Counted from the first letter of the stretch, positions 10,313 through 23,559 are shown. The stretch: DNA of 62,000 nucleotides from Mesostigma viride (GCA_009746045.1 RPFO01000026.1:3901399-3963398); one strand, 5' to 3'. Made by a program: numbers and translations. Notes: generated from the letters alone by a model not told the origin.

Positions 10313-13300
10313 TCAAGCTTTCGAGGGCCTCTTCCGTAATTTCGCTTCCGCGATCTGCTGTTCCGTTTTCGACTTCCTCCTCTTGCTATCGATCTCCTTT
10401 GCAGGCGCCCAGACTTCCACATCCTTCCAGCTCTTGCCATCCGTCAGCTTTACCACCTTCATCGCGTAGTCCAGCGGCATCCACCACAACTTGTTCTTCA
10501 ACTTCCCTCCCTTCTCCCCCTCAGCGAAAAACTTGAATGCGACGTCCCTCCACTTGGTGTCGTATCCAGACACCTGCCCATAAAGCATGACGTCTTCTAG
10601 CTTGGCATACATTGGCGTAGCCGTATCCTTGTTCCCTGCTTGCATAATGGCTAAAGTCCACCCATCACACCAAAAGGCCTCTGGTGCTCCGAACCCCATT
10701 TCCCCGTCCATAAGTCTCATTTCCAACGTGGGCTTGTCATCATCCTCATCGCCCGCCTGACTGTCTTCCGCCCCCTTAGGCTCCTCCCGTCCGGAAGTGT
10801 CAGCATGTACAGCCGCTGGTCCGAAGCCCACCGCCACATTAGCCAAGCGAAGTAACTGCTCCACATCCTCATTACCTGCGAGCAAACCGATCATGCCATC
10901 AACGCATGACTAAAATCGAGTTAGTAGAAATCGGACTGCCAACCGTGAAAAATCAAAACACTCTACATACCAGAATTCACTCGCAGATTTTTTCTTACCC
11001 TTTTTGGCCTTTTCCTTCGACCTCTGCTCGCAGGTAGACCCCGTCTGGGGGTGGGGGGCAGGCGCCGGGGCGGGTTTGGCGGGCTCGGCAACCTTGGCAG
11101 TCTTCGCGGTCTTGGGTAGCTTCTTGGAAGCAACGCGCTCCTTTCCCCCGTCCTCCTCCTCTCCGCCGCCATCCTCCTCCTCCTTCTCCTCCTCATCGTC
11201 CGAATCTGAAAGCACAACTGCTTTTCGACGCCGTTTCTGAGGCAGGGCAGGCTTGGGAGGCTTCCCCACCTTGGCCGATTTCTTGGAAGCAACGTGCTCC
11301 GCAGCCTTCCCACCCTTGGCGGATTTCTTGGTAGCAACGTGCTGCTCCTCCTCCTCCTCCTCCTCCTCCTCCCCCTCCTCCTCCTCAGCATCGTCGTCCT
11401 CCTCCTCCTCCTCCTCCTCAGCATCGTCGTCCGAATCAGCCACTGCCACAACTGGCTTACGAAGCTGCTTCTTCGGTACCTGAGAAATGGCCAGAGTCGG
11501 CGGGGGAACCCGAAGCTGCTTCTTCGGTACCTGAGAACTGGGCAGAGGCGCCGGGGTGGGCAGAGTCGCCGGGGGAACCCGAAGCTGCTTCTTCGGAACC
11601 TGAAAAACGGGCTGCGACGCGGCAGGCTTGGAAGGCCCACCTCCATCATCCTCAACAAGTGACACGACTGCCCGTCGAGTCACTTGAGAAGCGGGCTTCT
11701 TCGCCGCAGGCGGATCCGAATCACCTTCAGGCCCCGTCCTCTGTTCGGCCTGCTGCGTTCTGACCTCGACGGGGGTCTCTCCGCGGTTAGACCCTCCTGC
11801 CGGACCTCCATCCCCTCCATCCCCTCCCTCCAACAACTGTTGGTCATCCCTCTCCACCACGGCGGACGATCCCCCAGCTTCGTGGGAAGCTTTTCGCTTC
11901 TTCGCCCTTCCGAGCCTAGGCCCCCCATCACCTTCCCCCTGTTCAAGCCGCTCCCACAATTCACTCCCTTTCCCGATCCTTTCCACTATCTCTTGAAACC
12001 CCTTAATCTCCGTCTCGGTACCAAACACGATCACCATCGGTTCGAACCTGGAGAAAAAGTCGTGGGCGCAAGCCTTCAGCACATTATCGTACATCCCGCC
12101 CGGTTGGGGAATGGACGAAGCTGTCGGGCAAGGACCGAACGCCCACCACCCTCTCTGAAAGTTACTCCACTTATCACCCCAAATGTTCGCCAAGTTCAGC
12201 AGGCTCAGGCACGGAAGGGACCTGCCCAAGGGAAAGGGGCGGGCTGAAGCTGAGGCAACCTCGCCTGCCACCTGCTTGACGAGCGACTTGTCATCATCAT
12301 CACCGTCTAGGGCCTGACAGCAAAACCAGACCCGGCGACGGCCCCAGTCCACACTCTGCCACTCATACTTCACGTCCCACTCCTCCTCCTCCTTCGCCTC
12401 CTCCTCCTCCTTCGCCTCCGTCTCCTTCCCCTTCCCCTTCCCCTTCGATCCCTTCTCCAGCCCCTTCACCGGCCCCTTCATCGCCGCCTCCTTCACCCCC
12501 CTTCGAGTAATCCAAGTTTTGGAGCGTACTTCCTGAACGCTTCCGGAGCAAAAAGTGCCAAACCCACCGTCTTGTCCTCGCTCTCTTTTAGCAGAATCTC
12601 CTGAAAGTCGATCTTGCCATTACTGATATCCTTTCTCGGAATCCTCAGATGTGCGGCGTGTTTTTTGGCTTTAAGAAGGTAGGCGATGTTCCTCGTTATG
12701 ATGACGGCCACATCCCAAAATTCCCGGTATCTGGCCACAATCTCCTTCCTGCCGACCGGCCGAGCGAGAGGATGGAGATTGAAGACGAGTTCGAAAATAT
12801 GAGACGCCACAAACTCCTTGCCATTTGCGTCCTTGCATCGCGCTTCCAGCGTCACATCCTCCTTGAATCTGGCGCAAATGGTCAGCCGCAGGCACTCCAG
12901 CACATCCTTGGCGATCTCCACCAACTTGGTGAGCTTTTCCGGTCCAACCTGGCAGCTCATGATGCAATCGATCACGGCGTCCATCATAGGAAGGCTGGCC
13001 AAGTTCCTGAAAGAAGTCCAAGAGACCTTCTGGCCTTTCTTCTCCCCCTCTGCATTGGCGAATTTGCACCTTTGCATCATCACCTCCTCAGGCGCGGGTT
13101 TCGTTGAGGCAGGATCATCAGTCTGCTCCTGTGTCAGACGGAGAAACGTGTTGGCCAGCGTGCGACTGTAAGCGGAATGCACTGAAGCAATGCTGTGGGC
13201 CGGCTTTTTCTTTCCTTCTGCTTCCTCCTCGTGTACATCCACCGCTGCCGGCTCCACATTCCCTTCCCTTCCCCCCGCTTGCCGCATAGCCGGGAGGATG

Positions 13301-16300
13301 TACGTGAGCAGATTGGTGTAGTGGCCATCCGCAATATAGTGGCCCTTCCCACGCGTGACTTTGCCGTATAGATATAGCTTGTTGTAGTTCCACACGTCAA
13401 GCAACGCCTGGCCCAGCGTACGATCCGCCACGGCTAAGTCCTCCGAATTCGCCCCCTTGGCGATGTCGAACAGCTTCTCCAGCTTGCCGGTCAGCACCGC
13501 CTGCGACATCAATTAACATCGAGCGAGCAACGACAAAACTCAGTCATAAAAGGCGAGGGGTATAGCTGCGGATAGACCCTAACAAAATTCGAAAAAGAAA
13601 CGGCCGACAATACGCAACGAAAATTCCAACAAAAAAAAGGAGAGGGTCTAGCTGCAGCGAGACCCTCGCAAAAAACTTGAAGCGCACACAAAAAACAACC
13701 ACGAAAATTCCGAGGGTCTACCCGCAGCTAGACCCTGCCAAAATAGATAGCTTACATCTTCTTTTGCCTTAGGTAGATTTCGAAGCTCACTCCACGACGG
13801 GAGCAGGTCGCCACCCTTGAGAAGAACGACGTTCGTACCCATGTAACCACCACGGAATTTCCGCAACAGGTCCTGGAAGGCGTGCTCCGCCTCCTTAGGA
13901 GTACTTGCGAAATTGGACTCCGCCCCACCCTCGCACATCATTTTTTGAACCTCTCCCCACCCGCCATCCGGCCCCCTGAGAAACGACTTTAACCCCTTAA
14001 AGTAGTGGTTCCCATCCACCACCGCGTACCGGAGAACCAGATACGGTACCGGTCGCCGTTCCTCAAAAAATTTCGGATCGTAGGACTTCATCGCAGTATT
14101 GCACAGCAGGTTGAAAACTTGCCGACTGCCCTCGATCTCCTGAGGCAAAACTGCGGCCACCTCGTCCAACCTGGCGTAGGTACGCCACTCAACTCCTCTC
14201 GCCTCCTCTCGCCGCTCGTGAGCACCCCCTCCTTAAAAAGCTTGTTGAGTGACCGGAGCAGCTCAAGAAAGGGGGAGAACTCGGGCCAGTTTGGCAGGTC
14301 ATCGACGTCCGCCATCCGCCTACTCGAGCAGTACTTGAGCATATCCTTCACCAGCGCGAACACGGCGTCATGACCAGGTAACTTCTTCTCCACCGTGGCG
14401 TCTTCGTCCCCCCCGTCATCCTGAAGTAAAAAATCGAAAAGGACCGCAGGATTTGCTCAAGTCAGTAATCTTTAGGCCGACCACGACATCCTGTTCAGGG
14501 ACGAACAAAGTTCTGTTGGAATAGTACCTTACTGACACTAAACACCAAGTCCCGCAGCCGGTCAGCGTCTACCCGCAGCGAGAGGTCTAAATTTTCACAA
14601 CAATCGTACCTGTCCAGTTTTCTGCTGCTTCTTGGCCTCCTTAGCCTTCTCCTTCTCCGCCTTCTTCGCCTCCTTCTCCGCCGCCTTCGCCTCCGCGTTC
14701 TTCTTACTGTTGGCCTTTGCCACCGCATTCAGCGCCCTTTTTCCCTCAGCGGCCCGACGACGAAAATCAGCCTTCATGAATTTCTCGATCTTGTCAACCT
14801 TTGCCTCTGAGTACTCCTTAGGCTGCCACTTGAAATTCTTGGTGGCTTTCGACTTCACCAGATTTGCGAATTCATATGCCAATTCACTCTTAAAGGTAGC
14901 GTCACCCAACACCTCCGTATCGAAATCGGCATCGACTTCCGCCTCAAGTCGTGTCAGGTACTTGCGAAACTCGGACCCCGCAGGTCCCTCCGAATCGACG
15001 CCATCGGGCGGAGACTTAAGCATGATCAGGCCAACAGCAATAATATGATCCTTCGCAACCTTCTTGCGGGAATCCAGCTTTTCCCTTTCATGCTGACTCA
15101 ATTCGGGCTTCGCCGCCTTCCCCCCCGCAGTACCCCCAGCGACAGCCCCCGCCTGCATGACAAAAAAAAACGAACAAGAAGGGACTTGACCTCAGTTCGA
15201 TTGTTGCACCATCGTCTCTCTGCGGAGATACCCCTCAGCACGAAAAAAATCACACGAACTCGCGGCGGATGAACGTACCTGCACAGCCACTTCTCCCTCA
15301 GCGTCTCCCCCATCCTCATCTCCTCCAGCGTTTTCATCCCCCCATCCTCATCTCCTCCAGCGTTTTCTTCCTCTCCGGCAGCGCCTGCTGAGGCCAAACC
15401 CCCCGCCTGTCAACACCGAATACGACAGCTCATTGGAAATCAAAATTAGTCGATATTTGTATATTTCGCATAATGCGCTCACTAAAACTTCAGGCGAAAT
15501 GCAGACATCCGGATATCGTTTAATGCTTACCATTTCCATCTCGAGTCCAGACCAAATACCAGCACTGTCAACAGCCATCGCCGCAGCCGCCCCCTGAAAA
15601 AAGACAACAGATTGGTTGGGGGCACCGTTGAAATTAGCCGAACATGTCAGTCTCAATAAAAGGGTGAGGGTCTACCTGCAGCTAGACCCCATGTAAGATG
15701 CTCGTGGAAACTCGACGGACAAGCACCCACCTTATCAACCAAGTCTGACAAATTAGGTAAATCCTCCGATACGTCCCCTGGCATGGAGCCCCCCTGCATG
15801 ATATGACAGGACAAACCATGAAGGTTGGTCAGCATATAGAGCCCTATTCAGGGAATGGAAACAACCCAAATCGATAAACGATATCGGCAAGTTAACGTAC
15901 CGAAACGTAGAACTTCCACCTCCTCAAAATCTTCCCCAAAGGCCATATCGGCACTTGATGGGCTCTCTCCTTTTCCAGTTGCCGCCTCAATTCCGCCTCG
16001 AAGAACAACTCGAGGGACTGCCAATGGCCTCCCGCCTCTAAATCAGACCACTCCGTGTCTGTCTTGGTTCGGATACTCTGGAGACAATCAACCAACGAGA
16101 TTTGATCCAACCATTCCTGGACGACTTCCCGGTATGGCTTATATGTCTGAATAACATGGAAGTCCTCCCGGTGCCGGAAACTTTGGATCACCTGTCCAGC
16201 CCAATCCAAAAAGAAAGCGACCGCTTCCCGCGAAAGGCTGGCGTCCGGGCTGACAAGAAAGTCAGTCCGCCACTTAACAAAAGATTGCAGTAAGTGGTCT

Positions 16301-18306
16301 CTTGCCATGTCCAAATGCGCGATCACTTCATGTGCGCGCTCCTCCAATCCTCCTACGTCATTCATTCTTCCCGGCACAATTACGATATAGTCACTGTTGG
16401 ACGTGTCAACAAATCCTTGCCTGACAATATCAAACACTTCATCTTCCGACAGTGAAGCCCTCGAATCCGCTCTCATATCTCCAGTCATGAGTTTAAAGAG
16501 CTGATGCAACGCAGTGGTTTTCAAGGTTTCCATATAGGAAGCCTCGATGCATGTGAAGCCAATGTGGACCTCGAACTTTTCAACCTCATCAAAGAGCGTC
16601 GACCATATTAAAGCACGACGGGGAAAGTAACGTCCGACATCCTCCTTCAGATTAAGGATGCACGAATGCGCGATCTTCAAAACCTCATACATGTCGTCAC
16701 CAACGACCCTCTTCCCATGAATGGCTCGCTGTGTGGCTTCGAACAATGCAAGACGGCCCAGGCGGTCGTTCTTCCAAATTATGTGTGCCGACTCCGGACG
16801 GTCCACGACGACACCGGACTTCTCTGCAAACGCTATCTCGGCCGAAAGAAAGCGGATCAAGCCTCTCAAGCCCTTTTCGGTTTTACGACTCACCCCAGCC
16901 TCAGACTCAGTCTGAGCCAGGTACTGTTTCAGAATGGCCAGCGTGTCGGGCTGCAGACAACAAGAGTAAAAAAAAGGCCACACATCGTCGTCGTCGTCGT
17001 CAACAACCTTAACTCCTAGGTCAACGTCTCTCCGCAGCTAGACCCTTACGATCAATGTATGACATAAAATCCCACCCTTTCTACGATACACACACGCCGT
17101 TCAAGCCATCTGAAAAATGTACGTCTCACATTAATAAACATACCTGATAATCGACTGAAAATCCTTCGTGAAGAAGGGGTGGGCTCCCGTTCTCGTCCTT
17201 CTCCCCCTCAACTGCCTTCGCAGCCTCCTCCTCCTTCCTCGCAGCCTCCTCCATCTTCCTCGCGGCCTCTTCCGCCTTCATCCTCTCCTGTCGCATCTGC
17301 AAAAAAAGAGCGGCCTCCTCCGCAAGAACTTCCTTCGCTGCCGCCTCCGTCTTCTTCTTCGCCTCCTCCTTCTGCTTCGCCACCAGGATCCTGTGCTCCT
17401 TCTCCTGGGCAGCCTTTTTCTCCTTGTACTCCCTCTCCTCCTCCTCCCTCTCCGCCTTCTCCAGCCTCTCCTTCTCCTCCCTCTCCACCCTCTCCCTCTC
17501 CGCCTTCTCGATGGCCTCCCTCTCCGCCTTCTCCTTCTCCTTGTCCTTCTTGTCGAGAGCCGCGTATTCGTCAGCAAAGCTTGCGGCCATTGCTAACAAA
17601 TCGGACAACCGCTTCTGACGCGACTCCCTCCCGTTAGTCTGATCGCGCTCGTCCTCCTCAACAAGCTCACTGATAGACTTCCTCAGCTTCCTGAGCTCTT
17701 TGGTGCGGTCGTCTTCCTCTACCCACTCGGCCGCAGGCTTACGCTTAGAACTGGAATGCTTGGGGGACGGCGAGCGGGACGCAGAAGCGGGGGACTTGGG
17801 TGGCGGCGAGCGGGACTTGGGGGAAGCAGAGCGGGACGGCGAGCGGGTCGCAGTTGCGGGGTTCTTGGTTGACGGCGAGGGGGACTTGCGAGAAGGAGAG
17901 CGGGACGCGGTAGCGGGGGGAACTTTGGGCGGAGAGGGGGACTTGCGGTTCGGCGAACGGGTCGCAGTTGCGGGGGACTTGGGGGACTTGCGGGGCGGCG
18001 AGCGGGACGCAGTAGCTCCGGCCGACTTGGGGGGCGGCGATGGAGACTTACGGGGCGGAGAGCGGGACGGAGCGCGAGACGCAGCAGCGAGAGAGGTGGG
18101 GGGTATAATTCTGTCCAACTCGCTGGGGGGCAAGTTGGACTTGGAGGGCGAGGGGGACTCGGTGGGGGGGACCTCGCAAGATCTTTTACGGGACCGAACT
18201 GCAACGAAGGAAACTCCTCCGTTGCCGTTCGGTCCGGCGAGGTGTTCGCCGTCATCTTGGGTGAAACGGGAGTGGCCTTGACAGAATCGGAATAGGAGGA
18301 CGACAT
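10313..18306 (-). CDS. large multi-exon gene, unknown function
   Basis: Minus strand, nine exons by my reading of GT-AG junctions: 18306-17144, 16953-15899, 15793-15732, 15594-15531, 15411-15278, 15153-14610, 14418-13756, 13502-10974 (or slightly further), and about 10915-10313. The total is near 2,250 codons. The N-terminus (MSSSYSDSV) precedes SR/SP-rich repeats and then a long Glu/Lys/Arg coiled coil. The middle exons are globular and unrecognised. The C-terminal third is low-complexity acidic/lysine-rich with QVPKKQLR repeats, followed by a globular end. It could be two genes split near 12,495, where a stop and a new frame meet. Frame switches occur at C runs at 18125-18170, 14225-14229 and 12496-12501. 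Five of the eight introns hold the inner palindrome. A structural or regulatory partner of the transposase is possible but unsupported by homology. Confidence 0.55.
13503..13755 (-). repeat. intron with three inner-family palindromes
   Basis: Intron of the minus-strand gene (donor GTAAGC after AAAGAAGAT, acceptor GATGTCGCAG). It holds three inner-family palindromes near 13555-13582, 13643-13665 and 13710-13732, with AAATTC-rich spacers between them. Confidence 0.7.
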
Positions 18307-18369
18307 CTGCAGAACAATATCAAAAAAGCAAGTTTCACAAATGTCATTCAGAATCTGAATCGCCGGCAG

Positions 18370-18850
18370 AAAAACGATGGGGAGGGTCTCGCTGCAGCTA
18401 GACCCTTTCGTGGATTCTAAAAGGGACATTTAGTTTAATGCAAAACTTTGGCGTCTCGCTGCAGCGAGACCCTCACTTCAAGCAAAAACAAATCATTTTT
18501 AGGGTGAGCGTAAACAAGCAACCTCCCATCATGCAAACATAAAAAAGTATACATTCCTTGGGGTCTCGCTGCAGCGAGACCCTAACGTCAAACAAAAACA
18601 AATAATTTTTAGGGTGAGCGAAGAAAGCCCCCTCCCATCTTGCAAACATTAAAAGTCGACATTCGTAGGGGTCTCGCTGCAGCGAGACCCTAACACCGAT
18701 ACAAAAACAAATCATTTTAAGGGTGAGAAAAGAAAGACCCCCCATCATGAAAACATGAAAAATTGACATTCCTTGGGGTCTCGCTGCAGCGAGACCCTAA
18801 CGTCAATACAAAAACAAAATTCCGAGGGTCTACCCGCAGCGAGACCCTTA
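18370..18850. repeat. inner-family palindrome array, ~108-bp period
   Basis: Perfect or near-perfect copies of GGGTCTCGCTG joined to its reverse complement start near 18383, 18449, 18561, 18668, 18777 and 18825. From 18449 to 18799 they sit in a tandem unit of about 108 bp containing CAAAAACAAATCATTTTTAG and a CCTCCCATC phrase. The array lies immediately upstream of the minus-strand gene, in its 5' region or first intron. Confidence 0.9.
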
Positions 18851-18855
18851 CGACC

Positions 18856-19528
18856 ACGTATAAATACATGTGGGGGGGGAAGCTACGTATAAATACATGT
18901 GGGGGGGGATGCTATGTATAAATGCATGTGGGGGGTGCTGGCATTAATAATTAAATGTGGGGGGTGATGGCATGAATAAATAAATGTGGGGGGGTGCTGC
19001 CATGAATAAAAGAATGTGGGGGTGTGATGGCATGAATAAATGAATGTTGGGGGTGCTGGCATTAATAATTAAATGTGGGGGGGTGATGGCATGAATAAAT
19101 AAATGTGGGGGGGTGCTGCCATGAATAAAAGAATGTGGGGGTGTGATGGCATGAATAAATAAATGTGGGGGGTGCTGCCATGAATAAAAGAATGTGGGGG
19201 GGTGCTGCCATGAATAAAAGAATGTGGGGGTGTGATGGCATGAATAAATGAATGTTGGGGGGTGCTGGCATTAATAATTAAATGTGGGGGGGTGATGGCA
19301 TGAATAAATAAATGTGGGGGGTGCTGCCATGAATAAAAGAATGTGGGGGTGTGATGGCATGAATAAATGAATGTTGGGGGGTGCTGGCATTAATAATTAA
19401 ATGTGGGGGGTGATGGCATGAATAAATAAATGTGGGGGTGTGCTGCCATGAATAAAAGAATGTGGGGGGTGATGGCATTAATAATTAAATGTGGGGGGAT
19501 GATGGCATGAATAAATAAATGATACGTA
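18856..19528 (+). repeat. internal satellite, plus orientation, degenerate
   Basis: Tandem monomers of about 29-31 bp such as TGCTGCCATGAATAAAAG + AATGTGGGGG, TGCTGGCATTAATAATTA and ATAAATACATGTGGGGG. They are clearly related to the 30-bp satellite outside the element (same TGCTGGCATG..ATAAATA..GGGGG order) but diverged. Confidence 0.93.
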
Positions 19529-22402
19529 GCATCACCCCCCCACATGTATTGATACGTAGCATCACCCCCCACGTGTATTAATACGTAGCATCCCCCCCAC
19601 ATGTATTGATACGTAGCAGCACCCCCCCACATGTATTGATACGTAGCAGCACCCCCCCACATGTATTGATACGTAGCAGCACCCCCCCACATGTATTGAT
19701 ACGTAGCATCCCCCCCACATGTATTGATACGTAGCAGCACCCCCCCACATGTATTGATACGTAGCAGCACCCCCCCACATGTATTGATACGTAGCAGCAC
19801 CCCCCCACATGTATTGATACGTAGCAGCACCCCCCCACATGTATTGATACGTAGCAGCACCCCCCACGTGTATTGATACGTAGCATCCCCCCCACATGTA
19901 TTGATACGTAGCAGCACCCCCCCACATGTATTGATACGTAGCAGCACCCCCCCACATGTATTGATACGTAGCAGCACCCCCCCACATGTATTGATACGTA
20001 GCAGCACCCCCCACATGTATTGATACGTAGCAGCACCCCCCCACGTGTATTGATACGTAGCAGCACCCCCCCACATGTATTGATACGTAGCAGCACCCCC
20101 CCACATGTATTGATACGTAGCAGCACCCCCCACATGTATTGATACGTAGCACCCCCCCACATGTATTGATACGTAGCAGCACCCCCCCACATGTATTGAT
20201 ACGTAGCAGCACCCCCCCACATGTATTGATACGTAGCAGCACCCCCCCACATGTATTGATACGTAGCAGCACCCCCCCACATGTATTGATACGTAGCAGC
20301 ACCCCCCCACATGTATTGATACGTAGCAGCACCCCCCCACATGTATTGATACGTAGCAGCACCCCCCCACATGTATTGATACGTAGCAGCACCCCCCCAC
20401 ATGTATTGATACGTAGCAGCACCCCCCCACATGTATTGATACGTAGCAGCACCCCCCCACATGTATTGATACGTAGCAGCACCCCCCCACATGTATTGAT
20501 ACGTAGCAGCACCCCCCCACATGTATTGATACGTAGCACCCCCCCACATGTATTGATACGTAGCACCCCCCCACATGTATTGATACGTAGCAGCACCCCC
20601 CCACATGTATTGATACGTAGCAGCACCCCCCCACATGTATTGATACGTAGCAGCACCCCCCCACATGTATTGATACGTAGCAGCACCCCCCCACATGTAT
20701 TGATACGTAGCACCCCCCCACATGTATTGATACGTAGCAGCACCCCCCCACATGTATTGATACGTAGCAGCACCCCCCCACATGTATTGATACGTAGCAG
20801 CACCCCCCCACATGTATTGATACGTAGCAGCACCCCCCCACATGTATTGATACGTAGCAGCACCCCCCCACATGTATTGATACGTAGCAGCACCCCCCCA
20901 CATGTATTGATACGTAGCAGCACCCCCCCACATGTATTGATACGTAGCAGCACCCCCCCACATGTATTGATACGTAGCAGCACCCCCCCACATGTATTGA
21001 TACGTAGCACCCCCCCACATGTATTGATACGTAGCAGCACCCCCCCACATGTATTGATACGTAGCAGCACCCCCCCACATGTATTGATACGTAGCAGCAC
21101 CCCCCCACATGTATTGATACGTAGCAGCACCCCCCCACATGTATTGATACGTAGCAGCACCCCCCCACATGTATTGATACGTAGCAGCACCCCCCCACAT
21201 GTATTGATACGTAGCACCCCCCCACATGTATTGATACGTAGCACCCCCCCACATGTATTGATACGTAGCAGCACCCCCCCACATGTATTGATACGTAGCA
21301 GCACCCCCCCACATGTATTGATACGTAGCAGCACCCCCCCACATGTATTGATACGTAGCAGCACCCCCCCACATGTATTGATACGTAGCAGCACCCCCCC
21401 ACATGTATTGATACGTAGCAGCACCCCCCCACATGTATTGATACGTAGCACCCCCCCACATGTATTGATACGTAGCAGCACCCCCCCACATGTATTGATA
21501 CGTAGCAGCACCCCCCCACATGTATTGATACGTAGCAGCACCCCCCCACATGTATTGATACGTAGCAGCACCCCCCCACATGTATTGATACGTAGCAGCA
21601 CCCCCCCACATGTATTGATACGTAGCAGCACCCCCCCACATGTATTGATACGTAGCAGCACCCCCCCACATGTATTGATACGTAGCACCCCCCCACATGT
21701 ATTGATACGTAGCAGCACCCCCCCACATGTATTGATACGTAGCAGCACCCCCCCACATGTATTGATACGTAGCAGCACCCCCCCACATGTATTGATACGT
21801 AGCAGCACCCCCCCACATGTATTGATACGTAGCAGCACCCCCCCACATGTATTGATACGTAGCACCCCCCCACATGTATTGATACGTAGCAGCACCCCCC
21901 CACATGTATTGATACGTAGCAGCACCCCCCCACATGTATTGATACGTAGCAGCACCCCCCCACATGTATTGATACGTAGCAGCACCCCCCCACATGTATT
22001 GATACGTAGCAGCACCCCCCCACATGTATTGATACGTAGCACCCCCCCACATGTATTGATACGTAGCAGCACCCCCCCACATGTATTGATACGTAGCAGC
22101 ACCCCCCCACATGTATTGATACGTAGCAGCACCCCCCACATGTATTGATACGTAGCAGCACCCCCCCACGTGTATTGATACGTAGCAGCACCCCCCCACA
22201 TGTATTGATACGTAGCAGCACCCCCCCACATGTATTGATACGTAGCAGCACCCCCCCACATGTATTGATACGTAGCAGCACCCCCCCACGTGTATTGATA
22301 CGTAGCAGCACCCCCCCACATGTATTGATACGTAGCAGCACCCCCCCACATGTATTGATACGTAGCAGCACCCCCCCACATGTATTGATACGTAGCAGCA
22401 CA
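19529..22402 (-). repeat. internal satellite, minus orientation, homogeneous
   Basis: About 95-100 tandem monomers of 30 bp (a minority of 27 bp lack one CAG): GATACGTAGCAGCACC then CCCCCACATGTATT. Read on the minus strand it is ATACATGTGGGGGGGTGCTGCTACGTATC, here stated in pieces: ATACATGTGGGGGGG followed by TGCTGCTACGTATC. It is the same family as 18856-19528 but inverted and nearly identical between copies. The 3-frame open ORFs of 900-1000 residues are artefacts of a stop-free monomer. Confidence 0.96.
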
Positions 22403-22560
22403 ATTTTAGTCAGCCTACCATCCACGTTGCGGCAAAAGATCACCTTTTTTTGTGTTTCGGCAAAATGAAGATTTCTTGCAAACTATCGTTATGCAGGCAG
22501 GTAGCAACGTCCGATGTTATAATCCGGCAGGTAGCATGCAAACGTCGAAACGATATGAAG
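22402..22560 (+). repeat. direct duplication, copy 1
   Basis: Begins ACAATTTTAGTCAGCCTACC and ends near GCAAACGTCGAAACGATATG. It matches 22962-23128 over its full length with scattered differences. It abuts the end of the internal satellite. No gene seen from 22560 to 22960. Confidence 0.85.
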
Positions 22561-22961
22561 GGGAAAAAAAGCATCAAACAGGAGCACCGATTAGAAACGC
22601 AGCAAATGCAGTATGTGCACATCTACACCTATAACCTAACCAGACCAAAGGCATAGCAAACATGGAAAGGGTGACCCAAGTGAAAGCCTAGCACCACCAT
22701 GATCGACATGTGCGAGACCAAGAAACGCTCCATGGCAACTAGACTAAAGGGATGGATGCCAGATGTGGATTAGGATCGGCTTAGCTGACTCTACCGAGAT
22801 GTCTGCAGGGTTTAGCTAGCAACGAAAAGAAGGAAGCCAGACATTTTTATCACTCTTGCTGCAACATAGAGTTTCTTGCGATGGCAGCAAGGACATGTCT
22901 TCGCCCAGCTGGCTAACTGTGTCGTCGGCGTGCATGCGCTGTTTAGTTGCCGTTTTTGATA

Positions 22962-23128
22962 GAACAATTTTAGTCAGCCTACCATCCAGGATGCGGCAAA
23001 AGCTCACCTTTTTTTCGTTGTGCGGCGAAAGCAGACCGATTTCCTTGTAAACTTCCGGCACCAGGCAGGTATCAACGTAGGATTTTATAATCCAGCAGGT
23101 AGCATGCAAACGTCGAAACGATATGGCA
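22962..23128 (+). repeat. direct duplication, copy 2
   Basis: Second copy of the 22402-22560 sequence, 560 bp downstream. The intervening DNA has no credible ORF. The following 107-residue ORF (23123-23446) is uncertain. Confidence 0.85.
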
Positions 23129-23388
23129 GCTCGTATCAGCTATGGGGTCTCTCTGCGGCTGCGCTTCTTTTTCGATGGGCGATGGGACGGTCGCAATTCG
23201 CAAAACGGACGCGGCGTCACAGGGCTGAACGGTATTGAAAAAATTGGAAACGTGGCATCCTCGTTCCTCCCCACGGAACTGAAAACTGGAAGCGCGGCGC
23301 TGGTGCAAAAGCTCGATCCCATCTTTTGGAACCAAGCTAGCGGATTGGACGACATCCAATATGCCGTCACCCGTGCTTGTGGCCGCAG

Positions 23389-23515
23389 GTATAAAAAGAG
23401 ACGACCTCCAGCCCATTTACCTGGGAACATTCGGATGTTTGGCTGACATCGTTACCATGCGTCAATGTACAATGAGGTTCTGGGTTCGATTCCTGGTGTG
23501 GTCATGGAAATAAAT
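23389..23515 (+). ncRNA. tRNA-like / Pol III-like element
   Basis: A GGTATAAAAAG box lies at 23390. Then come an A-box-like TGGCTGACATCGTTACC (23440) and a canonical B-box/T-arm, TGGGTTCGATTCC (23481-23493). An oligo-T run follows near 23514. I could not fold a full tRNA: the 5' acceptor strand pairing with TGTGGTC is absent. A tRNA-derived SINE head or tRNA relic is likelier than a functional tRNA. Confidence 0.3.
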
Positions 23516-23559
23516 TTTTTTCTGCACATCTACTGAAATCAGTCATAGCACCAAACAAT

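Noticed and set aside
14632-15048. Plus-strand Ser/Ala/Phe ORFs opposite the large gene
   Set aside because: Antisense shadows of Lys/Glu-rich coding exons.
19390-22443. Three overlapping ORFs of about 940-1,017 residues and one of 669
   Set aside because: All frames of a 30-bp stop-free monomer; no protein-like composition.
23123-23446. 107-residue ORF (MAARISYGV) and its minus-strand partner
   Set aside because: Both strands open over the same stretch, overlaps a repeat and a degenerate palindrome, and no domain; could be an exon but unsupported.
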